7,450 nt of DNA from JBDSRX01 sp047445235. GTDB lineage: Bacteria > Patescibacteriota > Dojkabacteria > J137. Every line of letters begins with the position of its first letter. The first letter of the stretch is position 1. Shown one piece after another: positions 1 to 4,617 of the stretch. The stretch covers positions 1-7,450 of the forward strand of contig JBLGEO010000003.1 of the NCBI GenBank assembly GCA_047445235.1. The letters are read 5' to 3'. The notes under the pieces are model-generated. The model was not told where the DNA came from. It worked only from the letters and a program-made list of their open reading frames with translations, and did not search any database. The position numbers and the translations under genes were made by a program.

Positions 1-55
1 GGTAAGGCAGGAGTCTGCAAAACTCTCACCGCGAGTTCGATTCTCGCCAACACCT
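1..55 (+). tRNA. tRNA-Cys (anticodon GCA), 3' part, cut by left edge
   Basis: The anticodon arm is GGAGT (10-14), loop CTGCAAA (15-21) and ACTCT (22-26), with anticodon GCA at 17-19. The T arm is GCGAG (31-35), TTCGATT (36-42) and CTCGC (43-47). The 3' acceptor strand is CAACACC (48-54), followed by T55. A U at discriminator position 73 is the known identity element of tRNA-Cys and agrees with the anticodon. The CCA end is not encoded. The 5' acceptor strand and most of the D arm lie outside the window; GGTAAGGC at 1-8 is the remaining D loop and D stem. Confidence 0.93.
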
Positions 56-95
56 TTTAAAATTTCAAGAAATAACAATTAAACTAATCAAAACA

Positions 96-119
96 GGAGA
101 AGGTCTTTCGACCTTCTCC
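96..119. terminator. Bidirectional hairpin terminator between tRNA-Cys and the secreted-protein gene
   Basis: A perfect 10-bp stem pairs GGAGAAGGTC (96-105) with GACCTTCTCC (110-119) around a 4-nt loop. Read on the - strand the loop is GAAA, a stable GNRA tetraloop, and the sequence after it is TGTTTTGATT, a broken U tract. On the + strand the following bases are ATTCTTACTT, a weaker tract. It lies in the gap between two convergent transcripts and probably ends both, the - strand gene more efficiently. Confidence 0.8.
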
Positions 120-138
120 ATTCTTACTTACGAATATC

Positions 139-1074
139 TTATAACTGTACTAAGTTAATTTCGTTTACATCGAAATTCTGAGTACTTGGGATATCCATGT
201 ATGTAATTGAAAGTGAACCATCTGCACCAATTTGTCCATTCTCATTATCATTCCATGTTTCCAAACTTAGATTTGTTAATCTTCTAGGAAGCTGAACTGT
301 TCCTAAATTCTCTCCATCTAAGTAGTATTGAACGCTTTGTACTCCATTAGCATCTTCTGACCAGATTAATGCAAATGGTGTCCAGCTCTGTAGATTAACA
401 GCATGTGTTGGCTTGTTAATATATACTGGGAAATTTCCATCTAAAGCAAGAACTTTCAAACCACCAAGGTATCCACCAGCTGTGTCAAATTCAGCCCAGT
501 TGAAACCTATAGCAGACAATGTTGCTCCTGGATCGTAATTTTCAAAATTGTAAGGTGAGTTCCATAACCAAATTCCATTAGAACCTACTGCACCTGTACC
601 ATCTTGCTTGTATTGAGCACCCCATCTGACTCTTGTTTCTAAAACAATTGGATGATGATATGAAGGTGTCCAAGTTCCTGTTCCTTGAGAAGGGAAACCA
701 GTATGTAACTCTGCCATATCAGCATTAACAAAGAATCCACTTTGAGAACCTGGGAATGTTGATAGTCTAACAAAAGTACTAAAATTTTCTTTCATTGCTT
801 TTATGCATGAAGCTAATCCACAGTAATCTTCTGTTCTAACTGGTTGATTATTTTGTCCTGCCCAGTTAATAAGCCACCATTTTGCTCTTGTATCTGGTTT
901 TAGATATAGAGAACTAAAGTTATCGTGAATGAAAGTTACATTTGCATTAAGAGCGACTGGTTGAACCATTATCAATAATGCAAAAAGCATTCCGATAAAT
1001 AAGCCAGGCTTCTTAAAGACACCGACCTTTTGAGTAGTTGTCATTTTTAAGCGGTAAAAAATATAGTTCCTCAC
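139..1074 (-). CDS. Secreted concanavalin A-like (glycoside hydrolase 16-like) protein
   Basis: This is a 311-aa protein counted from a GTG start. An ATG at codon 11 (1044-1042) is an equally good start and gives 301 aa; neither has a Shine-Dalgarno sequence. A basic stretch followed by a hydrophobic segment at residues 25-42 looks like a signal peptide, with cleavage possible after LNA near residue 44. The rest is rich in aromatic, Gly and Asn residues and reads as a beta-sandwich. The stretch at about 234-258, with the pattern FALIW-x(11)-YYLDG, strongly resembles the strand pair after the active site in GH16-type laminarinase and lectin folds. About 40 residues before it is E195-F-D197, where GH16 enzymes carry ExDxxE, but the third acid is Gly200. 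It may therefore bind carbohydrate rather than cleave it. C85 and C90 could form a disulfide. The gene is transcribed alone from its own promoter. The fold call is fairly sure; the substrate is unknown. Confidence 0.6.
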   Translation of the reverse strand: MRNYIFYRLKMTTTQKVGVFKKPGLFIGMLFALLIMVQPVALNANVTFIHDNFSSLYLKPDTRAKWWLINWAGQNNQPVRTEDYCGLASCIKAMKENFSTFVRLSTFPGSQSGFFVNADMAELHTGFPSQGTGTWTPSYHHPIVLETRVRWGAQYKQDGTGAVGSNGIWLWNSPYNFENYDPGATLSAIGFNWAEFDTAGGYLGGLKVLALDGNFPVYINKPTHAVNLQSWTPFALIWSEDANGVQSVQYYLDGENLGTVQLPRRLTNLSLETWNDNENGQIGADGSLSITYMDIPSTQNFDVNEINLVQL

Positions 1075-1088
1075 GTGATGGAATAAAG

Positions 1089-1100
1089 TGTAAGCTTACA
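1089..1100. promoter_or_regulatory. Perfect palindrome TGTAAGCTTACA, putative operator
   Basis: This 12-bp perfect palindrome lies just downstream of the -10 box of the secreted-protein gene and covers the predicted transcription start near 1099. A dimeric repressor bound here would block initiation. The palindrome is seen directly; the operator role is inferred and no regulator gene is visible in the window. Confidence 0.4.
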
Positions 1101-1105
1101 AATGG

Positions 1106-1134
1106 AGTATAGTCAGAGCAATATTAGTAGTCAA
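1106..1134 (-). promoter_or_regulatory. Sigma70-type promoter of the secreted-protein gene
   Basis: On the - strand, TTGACT (1134-1129, 5/6 to consensus) is followed by a 17-nt spacer and TATACT (1111-1106, 5/6). The predicted start near 1099 gives a leader of about 25 nt to the GTG start or about 55 nt to the ATG at 1044. It is the best promoter match in the window. A second weaker set, CTGACT / 18 nt / TACACT, overlaps it at 1116-1087. Confidence 0.6.
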
Positions 1135-1192
1135 AGAATAATTAACACTATCTGTTCGTGCTTTTAGGAAGTTTTAATTTACCATTTTAATC

Positions 1193-1227
1193 TTAGAAAT
1201 GTTCACATGCTCAGTGAACATTTCTAA
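1193..1227. repeat. 14-bp perfect inverted repeat (long hairpin) downstream of the 167-aa gene
   Basis: Arms at 1193-1206 (TTAGAAATGTTCAC) and 1214-1227 (GTGAACATTTCTAA) pair perfectly around a 7-nt loop. The hairpin begins 27 nt after the stop codon of the - strand gene at 1255 and lies upstream of the promoter of the secreted-protein gene. No U tract follows on the - strand (next bases GATTAAAATGG), so it is not a classical intrinsic terminator. It may end transcription weakly, protect the mRNA 3' end, or be a protein-binding site. Confidence 0.6.
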
Positions 1228-1254
1228 ACCTAGCATTTTGATTAATGGATAGGC

Positions 1255-1758
1255 CTACTGAATGCCTTCAATGAAACTTGACCAAATAGAAATTGCTTCT
1301 TCTAAATTTTTAGCTACATGTAGGTTAGTACCATGTAAAAGAGTATTGAATATCTGTTTGAATGTATTTATCTTTTCGTTATGGTGAAATATAGCGATGG
1401 CTCCTACAAGGTTTACAATATATTCTTTTTCAATATTTGCTTTTATATTTTCGGATGTATTAAGATTTCTTAAGTCTGGTAGAAAGGAGACTTTAGACTC
1501 AAATTCGAAGATTGCTATTACAGAAGTGCTTTGTCTGTTGGTTAGTGGTATCTCTTTTCTCAAATGTTTAATTACAGCCTCTTCGATTTTAAATATTGTA
1601 GGGTAATTAGATATTTTTATGTCACTATGAAGTGTAATTATAAAGGCAAAGTAGTTTAGTCTATTAACAACTCTTCTTATAACTGTATAGCTGGCGTCAA
1701 TTTCATCTATTGTTATATATTCATTATCTATAATAATTTCGTTGATATACTGCTTCAT
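1255..1758 (-). CDS. Unrecognised 167-aa cytoplasmic protein, possibly STAS/SpoIIAA-like
   Basis: I do not recognise this family. The 167-aa protein has an ATG start and no signal peptide or membrane helix. It alternates beta-prone stretches (YFAFIITLHSDI at 36-47, SVIAIFEFES at 79-88, IVNLVGAIAIF at 114-124) with helices, and ends in a helix with the pattern AKNLEEAISIW at 149-159. A strand-helix order ending in a strand, a short loop and an 'EEAixW' helix recalls single-domain STAS/SpoIIAA-like proteins, but there is no diagnostic motif and this is a weak inference. The gene has its own -10 box (1781-1786) right after the ssb terminator, so it seems to be expressed separately from ssb. There is no Shine-Dalgarno sequence before the ATG; the leader is short, about 16 nt. 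Confidence 0.6.
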   Translation of the reverse strand: MKQYINEIIIDNEYITIDEIDASYTVIRRVVNRLNYFAFIITLHSDIKISNYPTIFKIEEAVIKHLRKEIPLTNRQSTSVIAIFEFESKVSFLPDLRNLNTSENIKANIEKEYIVNLVGAIAIFHHNEKINTFKQIFNTLLHGTNLHVAKNLEEAISIWSSFIEGIQ

Positions 1759-1780
1759 ATTTAAATTTGATTCGTAGAAA

Positions 1781-1786
1781 ATTGTA
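1781..1786 (-). promoter_or_regulatory. -10 box of the 167-aa gene
   Basis: TACAAT on the - strand lies 22 nt upstream of the ATG at 1758 and directly follows the ssb terminator. No good -35 hexamer is seen at 16-18 nt, where the terminator stem and an AT-rich tract lie, so the promoter is only moderately supported. Confidence 0.4.
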
Positions 1787-1802
1787 TCACTAAATTTTCA
1801 TT

Positions 1803-1830
1803 AAAAAGACTCGGTTTCCCGAGTCTTTTT
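1803..1830. terminator. Strong intrinsic terminator after ssb, symmetric
   Basis: A perfect 12-bp stem pairs AAAAAGACTCGG (1803-1814) with CCGAGTCTTTTT (1819-1830) around a 4-nt loop that reads GAAA on the - strand. The A and T runs at the stem base make it usable in both directions. It begins 12 nt after the ssb stop codon, so its main job is to end the ssb transcript. Confidence 0.9.
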
Positions 1831-1842
1831 AGCACTTTTTGA

Positions 1843-2298
1843 TTAGAACGGTAAATCGTTTGGATCGATTTCATCTTCTCCAGCTGGTTCTGCCTCTGCA
1901 GGTGCTGACTTAGATGCCTTTGGTGCAGAAGATCCTCCTGCTGATGGTGCTCCATCATCATTAGAGCCTTCGAATCTAGAGATTAAAATAACTCTATCTG
2001 CAACAACTTCTGTTTTGTATTGTTTCTTTCCATCTGCTCCGTCCCAACTTCTTGTCTGAATTCTTCCTTCGATATATATTCTTGTTCCTTTGTGAACTCT
2101 TTGTCCTAATTGCTCAGCCTGATTCCAAACAACTACGTTATGGAAAGATGGCTCGTCTACCCATTCTTCACCTTTTTTGTATCTTCTATTAGTAGCAATA
2201 CTAAAAGAAATGACAGGTGCTCCAGCTGGTGTGAACCTTAAATCTGGATCTTTTGTTACGTTACCCATAAGGGTTACTCTGTTGATGTCTCCGAACAT
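1843..2298 (-). CDS. ssb: Single-stranded DNA-binding protein
   Basis: This 151-aa protein has the order of bacterial SSB. An OB-fold domain fills about residues 1-110, starting with the family signature NRVTLMGNVTKDPDLR and containing the FHNVVVWNQAEQ and GTRIYIEGRIQTRSW strands. A low-complexity Ala/Ser/Gly/Pro linker covers about 112-140. The acidic tail ends in DPNDLPF, the conserved C-terminal peptide that contacts replication and repair partners. Known SSBs act as tetramers that coat single-stranded DNA in replication, recombination and repair. The length is typical. The ATG start is fixed by the usual N-terminus. No Shine-Dalgarno sequence is seen, and the gene is followed at once by a strong terminator, so it looks monocistronic. 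Its usual partners rpsF and rpsR are not adjacent. Confidence 0.97.
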   Translation of the reverse strand: MFGDINRVTLMGNVTKDPDLRFTPAGAPVISFSIATNRRYKKGEEWVDEPSFHNVVVWNQAEQLGQRVHKGTRIYIEGRIQTRSWDGADGKKQYKTEVVADRVILISRFEGSNDDGAPSAGGSSAPKASKSAPAEAEPAGEDEIDPNDLPF

Positions 2299-2319
2299 AA
2301 TGAATAATTAAAAAATACT

Positions 2320-2325
2320 ATTGTA
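2320..2325 (-). promoter_or_regulatory. Possible -10 box of ssb
   Basis: TACAAT on the - strand lies 21 nt upstream of the ssb ATG, a spacing close to that of the -10 box before the 167-aa gene. A nearby TATTAT (2334-2329) is an alternative. No convincing -35 hexamer is seen. Confidence 0.35.
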
Positions 2326-2373
2326 GGATAATACCTTAGTTTCTTGGTTCTGTAATTGTATTGAAATACAAAA

Positions 2374-2392
2374 AAGATTATAAGGTAATCTT
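2374..2392 (-). terminator. Intrinsic terminator after the 165-aa gene
   Basis: On the - strand a 7-bp stem AAGATTA/TAATCTT with a 5-nt loop is followed by TTTTGTATTTC. The stem is AT-rich and therefore weak, but its position 47 nt past the stop codon and the U-rich tail fit the end of the central operon. It also lies upstream of the ssb promoter. Confidence 0.55.
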
Positions 2393-2439
2393 AACATTTA
2401 TTCCAACCATGACCAATATGGGATTTTATATTGTTAGTA

Positions 2440-2937
2440 TTAATATCTGTAATCTTTATCTATAAGATTAACACCAGGAATTTTAAATATTTGTCTTAAT
2501 TTCTCTATGTAAGCTTTTTCTGTCCTTATAGATTTACCGTAAGAATCTGAATCGGGTTTAACTATCCAATAAGCTATCGGTTCTTTCCCTGTAGGATCTG
2601 TTAATTCTAGGTACATTCCTCTACTAGGTTCAGTACCTAACACTCCTTCTATCCCGGTTCCAAACTGAATATCTGTAGATAAATAACCTTTTAGTTTACT
2701 TAATAAAGCTGAATGTTGAGATTCTGTATCTATAAGTTGAGTTTGAATAAATACTTTTCCATCCTTCATTCCTAGTATCGGGTGTCTTGAATGACCTGTG
2801 ATATATTGTTGAATTAGAAAGTCATTGAGTTCATTAGAATCTTTAAATGGAATTCCATTCGTAATATCATACGATGATTCTTTTGTAAATTCAGAAGCCC
2901 TTTCTTTATATGTTGTTTCAAAATTCCTATCATTCAT
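2440..2937 (-). CDS. Unrecognised 165-aa soluble protein, last gene of the central operon
   Basis: I do not recognise this family. The chosen start is the ATG at 2937, giving 165 aa. An in-frame TTG at 2967 would add ten residues, but these are only the repeated VOC 3' end read in another frame, and the ATG has GGAG nine bases upstream. The protein is hydrophilic with no signal peptide or membrane helix. It has a charged N-terminus, a mid section with strands GKVFIQTQLID at 60-70 and GMYLELTDPTGKEPIAYWIV at 107-126, and a C-terminal helix and short tail ending KDYRY. The Shine-Dalgarno sequence and the 1-nt junction TAATATG come from the 49-bp repeat, so its translation now depends on that repeat. 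Its role is unknown; the context suggests joint expression with the kinase-like and VOC proteins. Confidence 0.65.
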   Translation of the reverse strand: MNDRNFETTYKERASEFTKESSYDITNGIPFKDSNELNDFLIQQYITGHSRHPILGMKDGKVFIQTQLIDTESQHSALLSKLKGYLSTDIQFGTGIEGVLGTEPSRGMYLELTDPTGKEPIAYWIVKPDSDSYGKSIRTEKAYIEKLRQIFKIPGVNLIDKDYRY

Positions 2938-2986
2938 ATTATTTTGCTCCAATATAAACAATCTCAAATAAAATCTTATCTGGAGA
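2938..2986. repeat. 49-bp direct repeat, copy 2 (duplicate of the VOC gene 3' end)
   Basis: This segment is identical base for base to 3676-3724, with an offset of exactly 738. On the - strand it holds the last 15 codons of the VOC gene (SPDKILFEIVYIGAK), its stop codon and one further base. Similarity stops sharply on both sides. It contains GGAG at 2950-2947, which serves the ATG at 2937. Confidence 0.97.
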
Positions 2987-3019
2987 AGTTGTTTTTACAA
3001 GTTTAGTGAGAGTATTCAT
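2939..3019 (-). pseudogene. 26-codon VOC gene remnant or mini-ORF
   Basis: An ATG at 3019, two bases after the stop codon of the kinase-like gene, opens a 26-aa frame. It starts MNTLTKLVKTT and ends in the same 15 residues as the intact VOC protein, including the final beta strand with its metal-ligand Glu. A 26-aa piece cannot form the fold, so it is either a gene remnant or a short coupling ORF. Its stop codon overlaps the TAATATG junction with the 165-aa gene, so its translation could help load ribosomes on that gene. The first 11 residues do not match the N-terminus of the intact VOC gene. Confidence 0.55.
2947..2950 (-). promoter_or_regulatory. Shine-Dalgarno sequence of the 165-aa gene
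   Basis: GGAG on the - strand lies 9 nt before the ATG at 2937. It decides the start choice over the upstream TTG. It is the only clear ribosome binding site I found in the window and it lies inside the 49-bp repeat. In the other copy the same GGAG is 24 nt from the next ATG (3660), too far to act. Confidence 0.6.
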
Positions 3020-3021
3020 AT

Positions 3022-3660
3022 TTAATTGTTGAATGGATCTATAAAGTAAATCTTTCCGTCCTCAGCTAGAATAAAATTATTACCGGATATGAGACCTATT
3101 TTATCTCTGAGATCTATCTGAATATTACCCCAAAGTGCTTTGTTAGTAACCTTCATTCTTTCTAAGAAGCTATTCATTTCTTCTTCAATATTTTCAACTA
3201 TCGGTTGTGCCTCATTTCTACTTAACTGTCGACCATCTATCATTTGTCTGCAACACATATTTACAGTTGAAAATTCGTATGAAGGAATATAAACATTTTG
3301 TGAGTTTAAAAACTCTCCAAGTTCTTGATCTAATTTGTTCATTCTATTCATTTCACTCATATAATTAACGGTTTGCTGCATCTCAGAGTTTAGTAATTTA
3401 ACAATAAAGCTTTTGCCGTCTATATTCATTTTATAAACAATAGAAAAAGATCCTGCATTAATAAACTCTAATGAAATTCCATCGCCAAGAGATATATGTT
3501 TATCACCACCATAAACAACTTCTTTTATTTTGCTCTGGATTTCTGGCGAAGCTAGACTTTCGATAAGAAAGGTAATTGTTTCATCATCAAAATTAGAATC
3601 TGTATTATCACTTTTAAAAACAGGAATTGCAGTTCCATCGATTTCTAAGGTATCAATCAT
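3022..3660 (-). CDS. Small protein-kinase-fold protein, probable pseudokinase
   Basis: This 212-aa protein has an ATG start. After a 55-residue N-terminal region it shows the ATP-binding half of a kinase fold: glycine-loop-like NAGSFSIVYK at 68-77, then FIVKL with K88 in the place of the beta3 Lys. A hinge-like stretch lies at about 134-146 (VNMCCRQMIDGRQ). Near the C-terminus, IGLISGNNFIL (188-198) is followed by GKIYFIDPF (202-210). This matches the HGDxxxxN ... IDP pattern of APH- and choline-kinase-like families. N195 and D208 fit the two metal ligands, but the catalytic Asp position holds Leu190. The protein ends right after the DFG-equivalent, so the usual C-lobe helices are missing. 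It may bind nucleotide without phosphotransfer. It lies between the two 49-bp repeats, 16 nt after the VOC stop. The fold call is moderately sure; activity is unknown. Confidence 0.55.
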   Translation of the reverse strand: MIDTLEIDGTAIPVFKSDNTDSNFDDETITFLIESLASPEIQSKIKEVVYGGDKHISLGDGISLEFINAGSFSIVYKMNIDGKSFIVKLLNSEMQQTVNYMSEMNRMNKLDQELGEFLNSQNVYIPSYEFSTVNMCCRQMIDGRQLSRNEAQPIVENIEEEMNSFLERMKVTNKALWGNIQIDLRDKIGLISGNNFILAEDGKIYFIDPFNN

Positions 3661-3675
3661 TAGTGCTTATTAATA

Positions 3676-3724
3676 ATTATTTTGCTCCAATATAAACAAT
3701 CTCAAATAAAATCTTATCTGGAGA
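3676..3724. repeat. 49-bp direct repeat, copy 1 (3' end of the intact VOC gene)
   Basis: This copy belongs to the intact VOC gene and covers its last 15 codons, stop codon and one base beyond. It is identical to 2938-2986 and lies on the other side of the kinase-like gene in the same orientation. Confidence 0.97.
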
Positions 3725-4078
3725 TTCAAACATAATTTGGTAATAAGTTTGGGATTCATCTGTAAATTCTGTTCTATGTTTTGGAGTTCCAAAAAGAGTA
3801 GAAATTCCTTTTTCTTTTAACAATGCTGTAATCTCATCGACATTCTTAAGTTCATCTACTCTTAAAGAAATGTGATTTACTCCAATATCGTCGTAATCCT
3901 GTTTATTAGTTCTTTCTGTATCGACAAACCAAATATCTCCATTTTTTTTACTTTTAAATCCAAAAACATCTTCAATCTCAAAAATTGAACTCCATCCCAT
4001 AAATGCGAATAAGTCTTTGTAGAATTGCTTATTCTCGAATTTAATATTTGTTTGTATGTGGTAGAAGTATGAGTTCAT
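3677..4078 (-). CDS. VOC-superfamily (glyoxalase/bleomycin-resistance fold) protein
   Basis: This 133-aa protein has the length of a single VOC chain, which normally dimerises to form metal sites. It shows two beta-alpha-beta-beta-beta modules: residues 1-55 begin MNSYFYHIQTN, and residues 67-133 begin VNHISLRV and end LFEIVYIG. Candidate metal ligands are H7 in the first strand, H69 in NHISLRV and E126 in LFEIV, the usual His/His/Glu positions; the fourth ligand is not obvious. VOC members include lyases, dioxygenases, isomerases and drug-binding proteins, and nothing here selects one. The start ATG is one base after the stop codon of the anchored protein (TAATATG), pointing to translational coupling. 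The last 15 codons occur a second time 738 bp downstream in the operon. Confidence 0.8.
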   Translation of the reverse strand: MNSYFYHIQTNIKFENKQFYKDLFAFMGWSSIFEIEDVFGFKSKKNGDIWFVDTERTNKQDYDDIGVNHISLRVDELKNVDEITALLKEKGISTLFGTPKHRTEFTDESQTYYQIMFESPDKILFEIVYIGAK

Positions 4079-4079
4079 A

Positions 4080-4484
4080 TTATAGATTACATAAAATCTC
4101 GCTATTACCTAAGCTGTATACTGAACCGTCTGTATATTTTATTTTTAATGAATACTGATTATTAGCACCAGTGCTATAACAGAAATCTGTCTTTAAGTTT
4201 ACACTTGTGTCTTCAATATTTTCTAAAAGATCTGAATTAATTGTTACTAGATAAGGTGATGTTGCGTCCAGTTTTAGTGTTGGGTATCCTTTTTCTGAAA
4301 AAGCACTATTTACCCTAACATTTACTCTGTTTAAAAAATCTTTTCTCTCATTATCTTTTAAGGAAAACTGAACATCTGAAATTGTCTGTGGTGTTCTAAG
4401 GACTAGAATTCCAACGGCACCAGCTATTACACAGCAGCAAAGAGCTAATACTATTACGATTACTATTATTACTTTCTTATTCAC
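4080..4484 (-). CDS. Membrane-anchored small protein with external domain, first gene of the central operon
   Basis: This 134-aa protein starts at a GTG. Residues 1-4 are MNKK and 5-29 form one strongly hydrophobic helix containing three adjacent cysteines (16-18). LALC is not a proper lipobox because Leu stands just before the Cys, so a simple N-terminal anchor is more likely than a lipoprotein. The remaining 100 or so residues should lie outside the membrane; they contain beta-prone segments and two cysteines, C102 and C132, which could form a disulfide. I do not recognise the family. The gene is preceded by a TATAAT box and heads the operon that continues into the VOC gene with a 1-nt gap. 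An in-frame start closer to the helix is not available. Confidence 0.65.
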   Translation of the reverse strand: MNKKVIIVIVIVLALCCCVIAGAVGILVLRTPQTISDVQFSLKDNERKDFLNRVNVRVNSAFSEKGYPTLKLDATSPYLVTINSDLLENIEDTSVNLKTDFCYSTGANNQYSLKIKYTDGSVYSLGNSEILCNL

Positions 4485-4511
4485 GATATAAAGATAAAAA
4501 CTAATTACAAA

Positions 4512-4517
4512 ATTATA
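4512..4517 (-). promoter_or_regulatory. -10 box TATAAT of the central operon
   Basis: A perfect TATAAT on the - strand lies 27 nt upstream of the GTG start at 4484 and just after the terminator hairpin of the ABC transporter operon. No clear -35 hexamer is visible because the terminator occupies that place, so this start may rely on the -10 element alone. Confidence 0.5.
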
Positions 4518-4532
4518 TCAAAAAACAGAACG

Positions 4533-4555
4533 AAGCGAGCCCAGAGGGCTCGCTT
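4533..4555 (-). terminator. Intrinsic terminator of the ABC transporter operon
   Basis: A 10-bp GC-rich stem pairs AAGCGAGCCC (4533-4542) with GGGCTCGCTT (4546-4555) around a 3-nt loop, or a 5-nt loop with the last pair open. On the - strand it is followed by CGTTCTGTTTTTTGAT, a U-rich tract. It lies 62 nt past the permease stop codon. On the + strand the tract is TTGTTTG, weaker. Confidence 0.85.
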
Positions 4556-4617
4556 GTTTGAGATTCAATATGGCTCAGCAAACACTCCAATGCTTGTGCC
4601 ATCCATATTAGATTTGC

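Noticed and set aside
1397..1606. A 69-codon open frame on the + strand
   Set aside because: It lies wholly opposite the 167-aa gene, with no ribosome binding site or promoter; it is a reading-frame shadow.
1761..1961. A 66-codon - strand frame rich in Gln and His
   Set aside because: It is an alternative frame of the low-complexity linker and tail of ssb and runs through the ssb terminator.
2938..2967. Upstream TTG start adding ten residues to the 165-aa protein
   Set aside because: These codons are the duplicated VOC 3' end read in another frame, and the ATG at 2937 has GGAG at a good distance.
4427..4439. Lipoprotein signal in the 134-aa anchored protein
   Set aside because: The residue before the first Cys is Leu, where Gly, Ala or Ser is expected, and the hydrophobic helix continues well past the cysteines.
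4571..4601. Imperfect hairpin TGGC..AGCA/TGCT..GCCA after the permease stop codon
   Set aside because: The stems are only 4 bp each with internal loops and no U tract; it may occur by chance, and the real terminator is at 4533-4555.
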